DNA of 23,156 nt. Source: Planctomycetota bacterium. GTDB taxonomy: Bacteria > Planctomycetota > PLA2 > JAEUHO01. Below are positions 15,569 through 23,053 of the stretch, piece after piece. Position 1 is the first letter of the stretch, and each line of letters opens with the position of its first letter. The translations under genes were made by a program, and so were the position numbers. Under the pieces are notes generated by a model. It had not been told where the DNA came from, did no database searches, and saw nothing but the letters and a program-made list of their open reading frames with translations. The stretch lies in NCBI GenBank assembly GCA_029213105.1, contig JARGNS010000009.1:1-23156 (forward strand). The letters run 5' to 3'.

Positions 15569-16546
15569 CTACTGCGCGATGCCGCTTGCCGGGTGGAAGA
15601 TGCGCCAGGCCTGGCGGTACGAGACCACCCCCGGCAGGACGGCGAGCTGCGTGCCCTTGAGCTTGCCCGCGATGGCCTTGCCCGCGGCGGGGTCCCAAGT
15701 CGAGTGCGTCAGCTTGTCCTTCAGCGCACCGGTATCGGGGTCGTAGTAGAAGAAGAGCGTCACCTTCTCGGTGGTCTCCTTCTCGGGGATCTCGCGCTCG
15801 AACATGCGCGAGAACACGGTCGCGCGCGTGCTCTTGTTGTCGTACGTAATCAGCAGCGGTACCCCCGAGAGCACGTCGAGGATGATGCGCTCGCGCGTGA
15901 GCACATCGAACGGCCACGCCTTGGCCGTGCCGCCGATGACGAGGCCGAGCACGAAGCGCGAGCGGTCGCGGTAGTAGTGCGCGCCGTAGGCACGGCTCGT
16001 GCGGCGCATGTTCAGCACGGTCGTCTTGGGATGCCGGGCGAGCCAGTCACCCCACGTGACCATCTCGGAGGGGATCTTGGTGAGCTTCGCGCCCTTGAAC
16101 TTGCCCTTCATGCACTCGCCGAGGATGTGACTCCATTCCGAGTGCGTCTCCATGTCCTCCATGACGAGGCTGCGGTTCCAGAGGAGTCCGGAGACCCGCA
16201 AGGTGAGCGTGCGACCTCGTGCGATGGCGGCGTAGACCACGCCGTTGTGGCAGAGGTGTCACCAGGTCGCCGCGATCGAGCGGCCTCCGAGGCGGTCGTT
16301 GATGATCTCGCGTTCCGGACCGGTGAGCCTGTTGATGGGATAGGCGCGCGCCTGACCCCCGACCACCACACCGAGCACGAGCTCGGCCGCGTTGACCTGG
16401 TCCTTCACCTTCGCGGCCGGCAGGAGCGGCGGCTTGGTGATCGCGGGGAACGGGTCCACCGCGCGGACGGGCTTGTACGTGCGCTCCGCGGCCACGGCGA
16501 CGACGGGCAGCAGGAACAGGCAGGCCAGGGCGAGGGGGGTACGCAT
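15569..16546 (-). CDS. DUF3179 family protein, predicted selenoprotein (in-frame UGA at 16259-16261)
   Basis: 325 aa when the UGA is read as selenocysteine at residue 96. It has a signal peptide (MRTPLALACLFLLPVVAVAAE) with GGAGG upstream of the ATG. DUF3179 blocks run across the UGA without a frame change: VNAAELVLGVVVGGQARAYP, EREIINDRLGGRSIAATW, the UGA, HLCHNGVVYA, LRVSGLLWNRSLVMEDMETH and SEWSHILGE, then WGDWLARHPKTTVL and a C-terminal half with GVPLLITYDN. Family members have Cys at the UGA position (W-C-x-L-C), so the product would carry U-x-x-C. A hairpin with loop GGUCU follows the UGA at 20 bases. The DUF3179 biochemical function is unknown; a redox or metal-binding role for this motif is inference. 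It is divergent from the AhpD-like selenoprotein gene. The alternative is a nonsense-mutated pseudogene, which the hairpin and second example make unlikely. Confidence 0.85.
16228..16244 (-). promoter_or_regulatory. Candidate bacterial SECIS hairpin for the DUF3179 UGA
   Basis: Read on the minus strand, CGGCGT and ACGCCG form a perfect 6-bp stem closing the loop GGTCT. The loop begins 21 bases after the UGA, inside the coding sequence. Bacterial SECIS elements require a stem at about this distance with a G, usually GU, at the start of the loop; this loop is the same as the GGUCU I recall from E. coli fdhF. Confidence 0.8.
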
Positions 16547-16560
16547 GGTGCCTCCGGGGG

Positions 16561-16579
16561 CGCGACGCCGACCGTCGCG
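16561..16579. promoter_or_regulatory. Inverted repeat in the divergent selenoprotein promoter region
   Basis: CGCGACG and CGTCGCG are perfect 7-base arms around CCGAC, lying 15 bases upstream of the DUF3179 start and 92 bases upstream of the AhpD-like start. It could be an operator for a dimeric regulator or a hairpin in the DUF3179 leader. A second small dyad, CCTCC-GTG-GGAGG, lies at 16619-16631 in the AhpD-like leader. Function is unproven. Confidence 0.35.
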
Positions 16580-16670
16580 GTCCCTGGATTGTGCGCGCAG
16601 CCGCGGCGAGAGACGAGCCCTCCGTGGGAGGCCGACCTGCGCTAGCATGCGCCGACCCAGGAGGATGGCC

Positions 16671-17264
16671 ATGTTCTTGAAGGATCTGCTTGGAGCGAGT
16701 CGTGGCGGTGAGGTGGGGCGCTTCGGGCGCGTCATCGAGGCCAGCCAGAAGCGCGGCGTCGAGCCCCCCGGCATCTACTACCTCTTTGCCGGGCGGCCCG
16801 AGGCCACGCCGCATCTGTGCAACTTCATGCAGGAGGTCATGCGCGGTCCATCGGATCTCTCCCCGGGCCAGCGCGAGCTGATCGCGTCGTTCGTCAGTGC
16901 CCGCAACGATTGCGAGTTCTGAACGTCGGCCCATGCCGCGGTCGCGGCGCATCTCCTGGACGACAAGGACCTGGTGAAGGCCGTCTGCGCCGACTTCGAG
17001 TCGGCGCCCATCTCCGAGAAGGAGAAGGCGCTGCTCCGCTACGTGGCCGTCGTGAACGACAGCCCCGCGAAGACCTCGGCGGAGGATGTGGCAGCCGCGA
17101 AGGCGGCCGGCTGGAGTGATCACGCGCTCTTCGACGCGCTGACCGTCTGCGCCATCTTCAACTTCTTCAATCGCTGGCTCGATGGGGCGGGGCTTCCGGA
17201 CGTCCCGGCCGGCTTCTACGACGACCGTCTGGCCGAGCACGGGGACATGGGCTACCAGATGTAA
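16671..17264 (+). CDS. AhpD-like/carboxymuconolactone decarboxylase family protein, predicted selenoprotein (UGA at 16920-16922)
   Basis: 197 aa with selenocysteine at residue 84. AGGAGG lies 6 bases upstream of the ATG at 16671. The AhpD proton-relay/redox signature is complete if the UGA is Sec: Glu69 (RELIASFVSARNDC), Cys81, Sec84 and His88 (TSAHAAVAAHL). The spacing matches M. tuberculosis AhpD Glu118, Cys130, Cys133 and His137, and Sec replaces Cys133, the reactive thiol. Frame is maintained afterwards through SEKEKALLRYVAVVNDSP, ALFDALTVCAIFNFFNRW and the C-terminal DRLAEHGDMGYQM. A GGUC-loop hairpin follows the UGA. AhpD-like selenoproteins are known from metagenomic surveys. The likely role is thiol- or selenol-dependent peroxide reduction; the reductant is unknown. 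It is divergent from the DUF3179 selenoprotein gene, with 124 bases between starts. Confidence 0.88.
16934..16949 (+). promoter_or_regulatory. Candidate bacterial SECIS hairpin for the AhpD-like UGA
   Basis: GCCGC (16935-16939) and GCGGC (16944-16948) form a perfect stem with loop GGTC, extended by a U-G wobble. The loop begins 18 bases after the UGA, within the range required by SelB in bacteria. The loop sequence matches that of the neighbouring DUF3179 hairpin. Confidence 0.8.
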
Positions 17265-17355
17265 GGGTGCGGCAAATCTCCTGGCGGGCCGGAACCGACC
17301 TGCGAGGGGCGTGTCCAACCGGGCCTGTTCCCATCCTCGCGAGGAGTTCGATCCC

Positions 17356-18588
17356 ATGCTTCGTTCCTTGATGACACTCACGGCCGCGGCCCTGCTCGCC
17401 GCCCTTCCCTTGGCGCGGCCCGCCGCCGCCGGAGATCTCAAGGCCGCCCCGTCGGCCGCCATGAGTGCGGCGGCCAATGCCTTCGCCCGCGACCTCTACG
17501 GTCGACTCTCGGACGGCGACGGGAACGTCTTCTTCTCCGCCTACAGCGTGCACGCGGCTCTCCTGCTCGGGCGCGAGGGGGCGCGCGGCGAGACCCGCGA
17601 GCAGATGGACAAGGTCCTGCGGCTCGGCGGCATCGAGCCGGGCGCCGGCTACCTGGCTCTTCGGACCGCCTTGCGGGCGCCGGAAGTCACCGACTACACG
17701 GCCAAGCCCCGCGCGAAGGTGCCGGCCTACCTGCTGGAGGTCGCGAACGCGATGTGGGGCCAGCACGGGTACGCGTTCGAGCAGCCGTATCTCGATCGTC
17801 TCGCGAAGGTCTACGGCGCCCCGCTGGAGCGGATCGACTTCGGGGATGGCCCCGCCGCGCGCAAGCGCATCAACGACTGGGTCGCGCAGCACACCCACGA
17901 CAAGATCAAGGACATCGTTCCCGAGGGCATGCCGCATCCGCTCACGCGCATGGCCCTGGCCAACGCCATCTACCTCAAGGCGCCCTGGGCAGATCCGTTC
18001 CTCGTGCGCGGCACCAAGGAGGGCGACTTCACGGGCGTCGACGGCACCAAGTCCAAGGCCAAGCTGATGAACCGGATGGGGGGCTATCCCTACGCCGAGG
18101 TCGGCGACACGCAGATCCTCGAGTTGCCGTACCGTGGTCGGCGGCTCTCGATGATCGTGTACCTGCCCAAGACCCACGACGGTCTCGGGGCCGTCGAGAA
18201 GCAGCTGCGGCGGGGTGACCTGGATGTGGCGCGCACCTCGCGTCTGGTCGATGTGAAACTCCCCAAGTGGAAGTTCACCTCCACGTTCGACCTCACGCCG
18301 GTGCTCCCTGCGATGGGGATGCCGCTGGCCTTCGATCCCCTGAAGGCCGACTTCTCGGGTCTCACGAAGACCGAGAAGACCCACATCGGGTTGGTGCTGC
18401 ACAAGGCGTTTGTCGCCGTGGATGAGGCCGGCACCGAGGCCGCGGCCGCCACCGTGATGATGTGGAAGGGCGGCGAGGCGCGGCCCCAGGAGCCGAGGGC
18501 CTTCCATGCCGATCGTCCGTTCCTCTTCGAGATCCGCCATACGACGACCGGGGCCATCCTCTTCGCGGGCCGCGTGACGCGCCCGTAG
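17356..18588 (+). CDS. Secreted serpin (serine protease inhibitor)
   Basis: 410 aa. The signal peptide (MLRSLMTLTAAALLAALPLARPAAA) has an AxA-type cleavage site near residue 25. The serpin fold markers are NVFFSAYSVHAALLLGREGARG, LANAIYLKAPW, the strand segment LELPYRGRRLSMIVYLP, and the C-terminal ADRPFLFEIRHTTTGAILFAGRV. The hinge of the reactive-centre loop, DEAGTEAAAAT (residues 356-366), is the small-residue form seen in inhibitory serpins, so it should trap proteases by loop insertion. The scissile bond lies in VMMWKGGEARPQEP; the P1 residue cannot be fixed because of loop-length uncertainty. The ATG has GAGGAG 9 bases upstream. It is probably periplasmic or secreted, protecting against its own or a competitor's proteases. 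It follows the AhpD-like gene by 91 bases. Confidence 0.92.
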   Translation: MLRSLMTLTAAALLAALPLARPAAAGDLKAAPSAAMSAAANAFARDLYGRLSDGDGNVFFSAYSVHAALLLGREGARGETREQMDKVLRLGGIEPGAGYLALRTALRAPEVTDYTAKPRAKVPAYLLEVANAMWGQHGYAFEQPYLDRLAKVYGAPLERIDFGDGPAARKRINDWVAQHTHDKIKDIVPEGMPHPLTRMALANAIYLKAPWADPFLVRGTKEGDFTGVDGTKSKAKLMNRMGGYPYAEVGDTQILELPYRGRRLSMIVYLPKTHDGLGAVEKQLRRGDLDVARTSRLVDVKLPKWKFTSTFDLTPVLPAMGMPLAFDPLKADFSGLTKTEKTHIGLVLHKAFVAVDEAGTEAAAATVMMWKGGEARPQEPRAFHADRPFLFEIRHTTTGAILFAGRVTRP

Positions 18589-18594
18589 TGGCCT

Positions 18595-18617
18595 GGCGCG
18601 GGGCGTACCCCGGCGCC
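18595..18617. terminator. GC hairpin just after the serpin stop
   Basis: GGCGC-GGGG and CCCC-(G)-GCGCC form a 9-bp stem with one bulged G and a CGTA loop, 6 bases after the serpin stop. No U-tract follows. A second perfect hairpin (GGCCCC-CTC-GGGGCC) lies at 18641-18655. Together they are likely to end the serpin transcript. Confidence 0.45.
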
Positions 18618-18672
18618 GGAGGGGCGTGGCCCTTGCGTACGGCCCCCTCGGGGCCGCGCACGGGGAACAAGG

Positions 18673-18712
18673 CGAGACCAGGGCGACCGCACATGAAGTG
18701 CAGCCGCCCTGG
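18673..18712. repeat. 40-nt direct repeat, copy 1, containing a long hairpin
   Basis: Identical over 40 bases to 18807-18846. The inner 35 bases (18678-18712) are a near-perfect palindrome: CCAGGGCG and CGCCCTGG (8 bp) outside, a symmetrical 3x3 internal loop, then GCAC/GTGC around an ATGAA loop. It lies in the non-coding stretch between the convergent serpin and metal-efflux genes. Confidence 0.85.
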
Positions 18713-18806
18713 TAGGGGCGCTCCAGCGAAGCCCGCAGGGCGCAGCGTGTGTGCGCCCGCGAGCCACCGTGGGCCCACGCCCATGGATCGTGCCCGCGGG
18801 ACCAAA

Positions 18807-18846
18807 CGAGACCAGGGCGACCGCACATGAAGTGCAGCCGCCCTGG
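18807..18846. repeat. 40-nt direct repeat, copy 2
   Basis: Exact second copy, 134 bases from the first; the hairpin spans 18812-18846. The spacer shows no obvious relation to the flanks. It resembles a REP-type or structured intergenic repeat rather than a CRISPR unit, because there are only two copies and the spacer is about 94 bases. Confidence 0.85.
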
Positions 18847-18853
18847 AAGGTGT

Positions 18854-18922
18854 GACGGGCGGTCCAGACGGCGCTTCGCGCTGGCTGAACCGCCGTTGCC
18901 CGTCGATCGCGCGAGCGCGATC
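18854..18922. terminator. Paired inverted repeats at the end of the metal-efflux operon
   Basis: GACGGGC (18854-18860) and GCCCGTC (18898-18904) enclose an imperfect inner hairpin (GCGC-TTC-GCGC). They are followed at once by GATCGCGC-GA-GCGCGATC (18905-18922), which touches the stop codon of the His-rich lipoprotein. Placed between convergent operons, they probably act as a two-way transcription barrier. The 18589-18921 stretch holds no gene that I can support. Confidence 0.45.
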
Positions 18923-19863
18923 TACTTGTGCTCGTGGTCGTGGTCGTCGCCGTGGGAGTGCGGGATCAGGGTGAACTGCTTCGTGCTGTACTTCGAGGAG
19001 CCCGAAGCAAACGACACGCTCACCGGGCAGCTGAACTCGCCGCCCATGAGCCACGAGGCATCCGCGCCGGTGTCGCCCGGGAAGATGAAGTAGTTCGTCT
19101 TCCCGGCGCGGTTGTTGGCCGTGCCGTCCTCGTCCTCGTTCTTGTCCGTGTTGCGCACGCGCAGCGTGACCGCCTTGTCCCGGCCGTGGAAGGTGACCGT
19201 GATCGTGCTGGCAAGCGCCAGGTCGAACGGGGTCTTCATCGCCTCATCCGTCGCGAGCCAGAGCTCGAGGTCGCCCTTGTCGTCGTGCAGCTTGAGCTCG
19301 ATGTGACCGGCCTCCTTGCCGTCCATGCCGGCGAAGGCCGTCACCATGCCGGCATGGGGGCCGTGGCCGTCGTGGTCGTCGCCATCGTGGTCGCCGTCAT
19401 GGTCGTGGTCGCCGTCGTGCTCGTGGCCGTGGTCATCCTCGGGCAGATCCACGTTGTACGACTTGCCGCCGTGCTGCAGTCGCAGGCGTCCGTGCACCTG
19501 CTTGGTGAGCGCACGATCGCCGAAGTGCCACTCGTGGGCCTTGGTGGCCCCCTTCGGGTCCACGCCGGTGATCTTGCTGCCGCCGCTGTCCTTCGCGAGT
19601 TGCATGATCGGGGCCGTGCTCTTCACGGCCTCCATCGCCCCGTCGTAGACCCAGACCTGTACAAGGCCCGCCTCGAGGTCGTGCTTGACCTCGAAGTGCA
19701 TGCTGTGGTCCGACGTCTCGACCAGCACGCCGCCGTTCTGGGAAGCGTGGTCGTGCTCGTCGTGATCAGCGTGCGTGTCGCCGTCGTGGTCGTGCTTGTC
19801 GCCGCAGGCCGCAAGGCCCAGGGCAATGACGAACGCCAATGCGATCGTGCTCAGGTTCTTCAT
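18922..19863 (-). CDS. Histidine-rich metal-binding lipoprotein of the RND efflux operon
   Basis: 313 aa. The signal peptide ends in LGLAAC (Cys20), giving a lipid-anchored protein. The mature N-terminus is a His/Asp cluster (GDKHDHDGDTHADHDEHDH). A second, longer cluster lies at about residues 143-170 (HGHEHDGDHDHDGDHDGD and on), and the C-terminus ends HSHGDDHDHEHK. Between them are two related beta-domains: GGVLVETSDHSMHFEVKHD near residue 44 and AGMVTAFAGMDGKEAGHIELKLHDD near residue 172. Such His/Asp tracts bind Zn, Ni, Co or Cu. It is 4 bases downstream of the RND pump with AGGAG upstream of the ATG, so it is probably a periplasmic metal buffer or donor for the pump. The family is not named with certainty. 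Confidence 0.8.
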   Translation of the reverse strand: MKNLSTIALAFVIALGLAACGDKHDHDGDTHADHDEHDHASQNGGVLVETSDHSMHFEVKHDLEAGLVQVWVYDGAMEAVKSTAPIMQLAKDSGGSKITGVDPKGATKAHEWHFGDRALTKQVHGRLRLQHGGKSYNVDLPEDDHGHEHDGDHDHDGDHDGDDHDGHGPHAGMVTAFAGMDGKEAGHIELKLHDDKGDLELWLATDEAMKTPFDLALASTITVTFHGRDKAVTLRVRNTDKNEDEDGTANNRAGKTNYFIFPGDTGADASWLMGGEFSCPVSVSFASGSSKYSTKQFTLIPHSHGDDHDHEHK

Positions 19864-19867
19864 GGTT

Positions 19868-22800
19868 CTACTCCTGGGGGTTCGGCTGGTCGAAGGCCAA
19901 GGCCTCCTGGGCTGCCGCGATCCGCTCCGGATCGTACTGCTTGAGGTGGGCTTCCGCCGCCTTGCGACCGAAGATGAGGAATACGCCCGGGGTCAGGAAT
20001 AGATCGAGCAGCGTGCTGGAGAGCAAGCCGCCGACGATCGCGCTGGCCACGGGGTAGAGAAGCTCGCGCCCGGGTTCGCCGGGCGAGAGCACGAGGGGGA
20101 CGAGGGCGACGCCGCTGGTCAGCGCCGTCATCAGGACGGGCACGATGCGCTCGCGGCCGGCGCGCACGATCATCTCGGGCGAGAAACCGGCGCCTTCCTC
20201 ACGCATCAGGTGCAGGTAGTGGTCGATCAGCAGGATGCCGTTGCGGGACGCCACGCCGCCGAGGGCCACCAGGCCGACCAAGGTCGCCACCGACAGGGTC
20301 TGGTCCGTGAGGATGATCATCGCCACCGCGCCCAGGAAGGCCGCCGGGATGTTCAGCAGCACCTGGATGGTCAGGTTGACGGACCGGAAGTGCGCGTACA
20401 GCACCAGGAACATGATCAGGAGCGACACGAGCGAGAGCAGCGTGATGATGCGTGTGGCCTGTTCTTGCGCCTCGAACTGGCCGCTGACCCGGATGGCGTA
20501 CCCCGGCGGCAGGCCCGCGCGGACCTCCTCCAGGGCGGTCTTCACGTCGCCGACGACCTCGCCAAGCGAACGCCCCTCCACGTTGTGCTGGACGACCAGA
20601 CGACGTGTCTGGTTCTCACGCTTCACATGGTTGACGGTCCAGCCTTCCTTCACGTCGGCCACGTCCGCCAGGGCGAGCGTGCGCCCGTCGCGGCCGCGTA
20701 CCCGTAGGTCTTCCAGGGCGCCCAGGTCGCGCCGATCCTCGGCCCGCAGACGCACGATGATCGGGTAGCTGAACTCGCCGAGCAGGAGGCGCGAGACCTC
20801 CTCGCCCTCCAGCGCGAGTTCGACCGTCTCCGCCACGTCGGTGACGCGCAGGCCGTGGCGCGCCAGGTCGGCCCGGCGGGGCTGCACCTCGATGCGCGCG
20901 GTGGGTACGGACGGCTCGACCATGAGGTCCGTGACGCCGTCGATCCCCTCGATCTTCGCTTTCACGTTGGCGGCCACGCTGCGCAGCACGCGCAGGTCCG
21001 GGCCCTCCACCTTGATGGCTACTTGCGCAGTGACACCGGAGAGCAGATGGCTCAGCAGGTGGGCGAGCGGCTGCTCCGTGGACGACGGCACCCCGGGGAA
21101 CTCCTCGCTGATGCCGTCACGGATGTCGTGCAGGACCTCCGCGCGCGAGCGCGTCGACTCCGGATCGAACGAGACGATCATCTCCGTGACGTTCACGTCC
21201 ATGGCGTGTTCGTCACCCTCGGCGCGGCCGGTGCGGCGACCGACATGGCCAACGCCGTCGACGTCCAGGACGACACGCTCCAGTCGCCTGCCGAAGCCCG
21301 TGGAGGTGTCCAGGCTGGTCCCCGGGGGCAGGACGATGTTCACCTGGGCAGAGCCCTCGTTGAAGGGCGGTAGGAACTCGCTGCCCGTGGTGCCGAGGAT
21401 CAGCATGCCCACGACACAGAGCGAGCCGACGCTCGCGGCGATGCCCACCGGATGGCGCATGCTGAAGCGGATCGACCACTCGGCCGCGTTCTTCAGGTGC
21501 TTCACGAGCCAGCCGTCTTCGGTCTGCTTGGCGGCGATCGACGGCAGCAGCCAGTAGCAGAGCACCGGCGTCACCGTGAGGGCCACGAGCAGCGACGCCA
21601 CGATGCTGACGATGTACGTCACGCCGATGGGGGTGAAGAGGCGACCCTCCATGCCCGGCAGCGCGAAGAGCGGCAGGTACACGGCGGCAACCACGGCCGT
21701 GCCGATGAGGATCGGCTTGCGTACTTCGCTCGAAGCGGAGAACACCACGGCGAGCGCGCTGCGCTTGACCGTGGCTTTCTCGTTCTGGCGCAGTCGTCGG
21801 AAGACGTTCTCCACGTCGACGATGGCGTCGTCGACCAGCGCGCCGATGGCGACGGCGAGGCCGCCGAGCGTCATCGTGTTGATCGAGATGCCCATCAGGT
21901 AGAAGGCGATCGTCGTCACCGCGATGGAGAGCGGGATCGCGGTGAGCGTGATGAACGTCGTGCGCAAGTTCATCAGGAAGATCAGCAGCACGATCAACAC
22001 GAGGATCGCGCCGTCACGGACCGCGTCGACCACGTTCTCCACCGCGCGCTCGATGAAGTCGGACTGCCGGTAGATCGTGTTGACGATCTCGACGTCCTCG
22101 GGCATCGAGGCGCGCAGCAGTTCGATCTCGGCGTCGATGCGCTTCGTGAGGTCGAGCGTGTCGATGCCGGGCTGCTTGCTGACGACGACGGCCACGCCGG
22201 CGCTGGCGTCGATGCCGGCATCCCCGATGCGGATCGCCGCGGGGCCGAAGCGGACCTCGGCCACGTCCTGCAGCAGGATCGGGCGGACGGGATCTTCTCG
22301 TACGACCGCCTGGGCGAGGTCCTGCTCGGTGCGGGCCAGGCCGGTGACGCTTACCAGCGGGCCGCGCGCACCCACGGGCAGGAAGCCGCCCGAGGCATTG
22401 CGGTTGGCGTCGCGCAGGGCGTGGGCGACCTCCTCGAGGGTCACGTCATGCGCGCGCAGCTTCGTGACGTCCACGATCGTCTGGACCTGGCGCGGTGCGC
22501 CACCGGAGCTCACGACCTGGGCGACGCCCGGGACCGAGAGCAGCCGGAGCTTGATGTTCTGGTCCACGATCGAGCGCAGGGCGGTGGCGTCATGCGAGCC
22601 ATCCGTGCTGCGTACGCCGATCACGAGGATCTGGCCCATGAGGCTCGAGACCGGGGCCAGGTGCGGAATCACCTCGGCGGGCAGGGTCTCTCGGGCGGCC
22701 TGCAGGCGCTCCTGGACGACCTGTCGATTGCGGTAGATATCGGTGTCCCAGTCGAACTCGACGTAGACGACCGAGAGCCCCATGCCCGAGCTCGAGCGCA

Positions 22801-23044
22801 CGCGCACGACGCCCTGGGCGCCGCTGACGGCGCGCTCGATGGGTCGCGAGACGAGTCGTTCGATGTCCTCGGGCACGAGCCCGTGCGCCTCGCTCATCAC
22901 CGTCACCGTGGGGCGGTTCAGATCGGGCAGCACGTCCACGGGCAGCGCGAGGGCCGTGTAGAGCCCCAGCGAGGCGATCGCCAGGGCGAGTAGCGCGACG
23001 AGGAATCGTCGGCGCAGTGAGAAGGCAATGATCTTGTCGAGCAT
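19868..23044 (-). CDS. CusA/CzcA-family heavy-metal efflux RND transporter
   Basis: Inner-membrane proton-driven pump, 1058 aa, full length for the HME-RND family. It begins MLDKIIAFSLRRRFLV with the first membrane helix, followed by the LPVDVLPDLNRPTVTV motif. The proton-relay helix reads AVAIGALVDDAIVDVENVFRRL; Ala399, Asp405 and Glu412 fall at the positions of CusA rather than the CzcA pattern with an extra Asp. A second set of six helices starts near residue 860 (LSLVSLLIMFLVLYAHFRSV, GLVALGGVASRNGILLIDH). The methionines that form the CusA copper triad are not evident at the equivalent sites, so Cu/Ag specificity should not be assumed. It lies 9 bases after the adaptor gene and 4 bases before the His-rich lipoprotein. 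Confidence 0.93.
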   Translation of the reverse strand: MLDKIIAFSLRRRFLVALLALAIASLGLYTALALPVDVLPDLNRPTVTVMSEAHGLVPEDIERLVSRPIERAVSGAQGVVRVRSSSGMGLSVVYVEFDWDTDIYRNRQVVQERLQAARETLPAEVIPHLAPVSSLMGQILVIGVRSTDGSHDATALRSIVDQNIKLRLLSVPGVAQVVSSGGAPRQVQTIVDVTKLRAHDVTLEEVAHALRDANRNASGGFLPVGARGPLVSVTGLARTEQDLAQAVVREDPVRPILLQDVAEVRFGPAAIRIGDAGIDASAGVAVVVSKQPGIDTLDLTKRIDAEIELLRASMPEDVEIVNTIYRQSDFIERAVENVVDAVRDGAILVLIVLLIFLMNLRTTFITLTAIPLSIAVTTIAFYLMGISINTMTLGGLAVAIGALVDDAIVDVENVFRRLRQNEKATVKRSALAVVFSASSEVRKPILIGTAVVAAVYLPLFALPGMEGRLFTPIGVTYIVSIVASLLVALTVTPVLCYWLLPSIAAKQTEDGWLVKHLKNAAEWSIRFSMRHPVGIAASVGSLCVVGMLILGTTGSEFLPPFNEGSAQVNIVLPPGTSLDTSTGFGRRLERVVLDVDGVGHVGRRTGRAEGDEHAMDVNVTEMIVSFDPESTRSRAEVLHDIRDGISEEFPGVPSSTEQPLAHLLSHLLSGVTAQVAIKVEGPDLRVLRSVAANVKAKIEGIDGVTDLMVEPSVPTARIEVQPRRADLARHGLRVTDVAETVELALEGEEVSRLLLGEFSYPIIVRLRAEDRRDLGALEDLRVRGRDGRTLALADVADVKEGWTVNHVKRENQTRRLVVQHNVEGRSLGEVVGDVKTALEEVRAGLPPGYAIRVSGQFEAQEQATRIITLLSLVSLLIMFLVLYAHFRSVNLTIQVLLNIPAAFLGAVAMIILTDQTLSVATLVGLVALGGVASRNGILLIDHYLHLMREEGAGFSPEMIVRAGRERIVPVLMTALTSGVALVPLVLSPGEPGRELLYPVASAIVGGLLSSTLLDLFLTPGVFLIFGRKAAEAHLKQYDPERIAAAQEALAFDQPNPQE

Positions 23045-23053
23045 GCCGGCCCC

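Noticed and set aside
16259..16922. Reading the two in-frame UGAs as nonsense mutations creating pseudogenes
   Set aside because: Both fall precisely on conserved CxxC cysteines, both are followed by a GGUC-loop hairpin at SECIS distance, and coding continues without frame change. Two coincidences of this kind side by side are improbable.
18673..18846. CRISPR array
   Set aside because: Only two repeat copies, separated by about 94 bases, each strongly palindromic, with no cas genes nearby.
18462..19093. Small open frames crossing the serpin 3' end and the hairpin-rich gap
   Set aside because: They run through perfect inverted repeats and the repeated element, lack ribosome sites and resemble nothing recognisable.
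19340..19440. Tandem DNA repeat (GTGGTCGTC-like) as an independent element
   Set aside because: It is the coding sequence of the His/Asp-rich tract of the lipoprotein and is explained by the protein composition.
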